Part shown: piece by piece, positions 5,553 to 5,633 of the stretch
Position numbering within the stretch: the stretch's first letter is position 1
How the letters are laid out: every line of letters starts with the position of its first letter
Assembly (NCBI GenBank): GCA_025362615.1
Contig: JANYFQ010000086.1
Location: 1-5,633, forward strand
DNA from: Hymenobacter sp.
Lineage (GTDB): Bacteria > Bacteroidota > Bacteroidia > Cytophagales > Hymenobacteraceae
Length of the DNA stretch: 5,633 nucleotides
Direction: 5' to 3'
Position numbers and translations under genes: made by a program
Notes under the pieces: model-generated
The model's database searches: none
What the model was told of the DNA's origin: nothing
What the model saw: the letters and a program-made list of their open reading frames with translations, nothing else

Positions 5553-5633
5553 GTTGGCCCAACGACAACGACAAAAAGCCCGGTGTAGCATTGCTACACC
5601 GGGCGTTTTGTCGTTGTCGGTGGGCCAACTCAA
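5549..5633. repeat. 85-bp near-perfect palindrome overlapping the lysS stop codon
   Basis: Arms 5549-5590 and 5592-5633 (42 bases each) are reverse complements around a single central T at 5591, with only two mismatches (5562/5620 and 5577/5605). The left arm includes the last base of the final lysS codon and the TGA stop; the right arm reaches the window edge, so its true extent is unknown. The mirror of the lysS TGA is a minus-strand TGA at 5632-5630. The inner part is a terminator; the outer part (GTTGGCCC, then ACGACA twice) goes well beyond what a terminator needs. Confidence 0.9.
5573..5609. terminator. Bidirectional-type terminator of lysS
   Basis: The inner palindrome has a GC-rich stem, GCCCGGTGTAG (5578-5588) with CTACACCGGGC (5594-5604), and a 5-base apical loop, CATTG. 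A run of five A (5573-5577) precedes it and four T (5606-5609) follow it. The A/T symmetry would let it stop transcription from lysS and from a convergent gene beyond the window. The T-run is short, interrupted from the stem by one G, and followed by the outer palindrome arm. Confidence 0.8.

Noticed and set aside
4053..5633. Long minus-strand open frame (526 codons, open to the window edge) opposite lysS
   Set aside because: It lies entirely against a clearly identified lysS, its translation is His/Val/Leu/Gln-rich with no recognisable domain, and such antisense frames are common when codon third positions are GC-rich.

Overview
The window looks like ordinary chromosome from a GC-rich member of the Bacteroidota, most likely a Hymenobacter-like Cytophagales bacterium. 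Three things point that way. Two genes are preceded by a perfect TAnnTTTG -7 element, the form used by the Bacteroidota primary sigma factor. None of the start codons has a convincing Shine-Dalgarno sequence. The recognisable proteins (a Prc-type protease with a Lys/Ala/Pro-rich linker, and a class II lysyl-tRNA synthetase) read as typical Bacteroidota versions. The genus is an inference from style, not from a database match.

Layout, all on the + strand. Positions 1-33 are probably the last codons of an upstream gene, followed by a strong terminator (70-101). Next is a promoter (226-254) and prc (282-2456), a membrane-anchored PDZ/S41 tail-specific protease. Its terminator (2500-2535) lies between pieces of a degenerate intergenic repeat. 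An unrecognised gene of 384 codons follows (2687-3841), with its own terminator (3895-3926). Only 7 bases further on is the -7 box of the next promoter (3934-3941), whose leader carries an inverted copy of the same intergenic repeat (3991-4028). lysS (4035-5552) follows, and the window ends in an 85-bp near-perfect palindrome (5549-5633) that swallows the lysS stop codon and contains a bidirectional-type terminator.

Each gene appears to be its own transcription unit: every gap contains a terminator, and two of the three complete genes have a clear promoter. Nothing ties the three genes into a shared pathway. prc acts in envelope protein quality control, lysS in translation, and the middle gene is unknown. 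I see no transposase, CRISPR array, toxin-antitoxin pair, phage gene or RNA gene.

No complete novel system is visible. The items most worth a second look are the terminal palindrome, the inverted 38-bp repeats (33 of 38 identical) that bracket the orphan gene, and the orphan gene itself.
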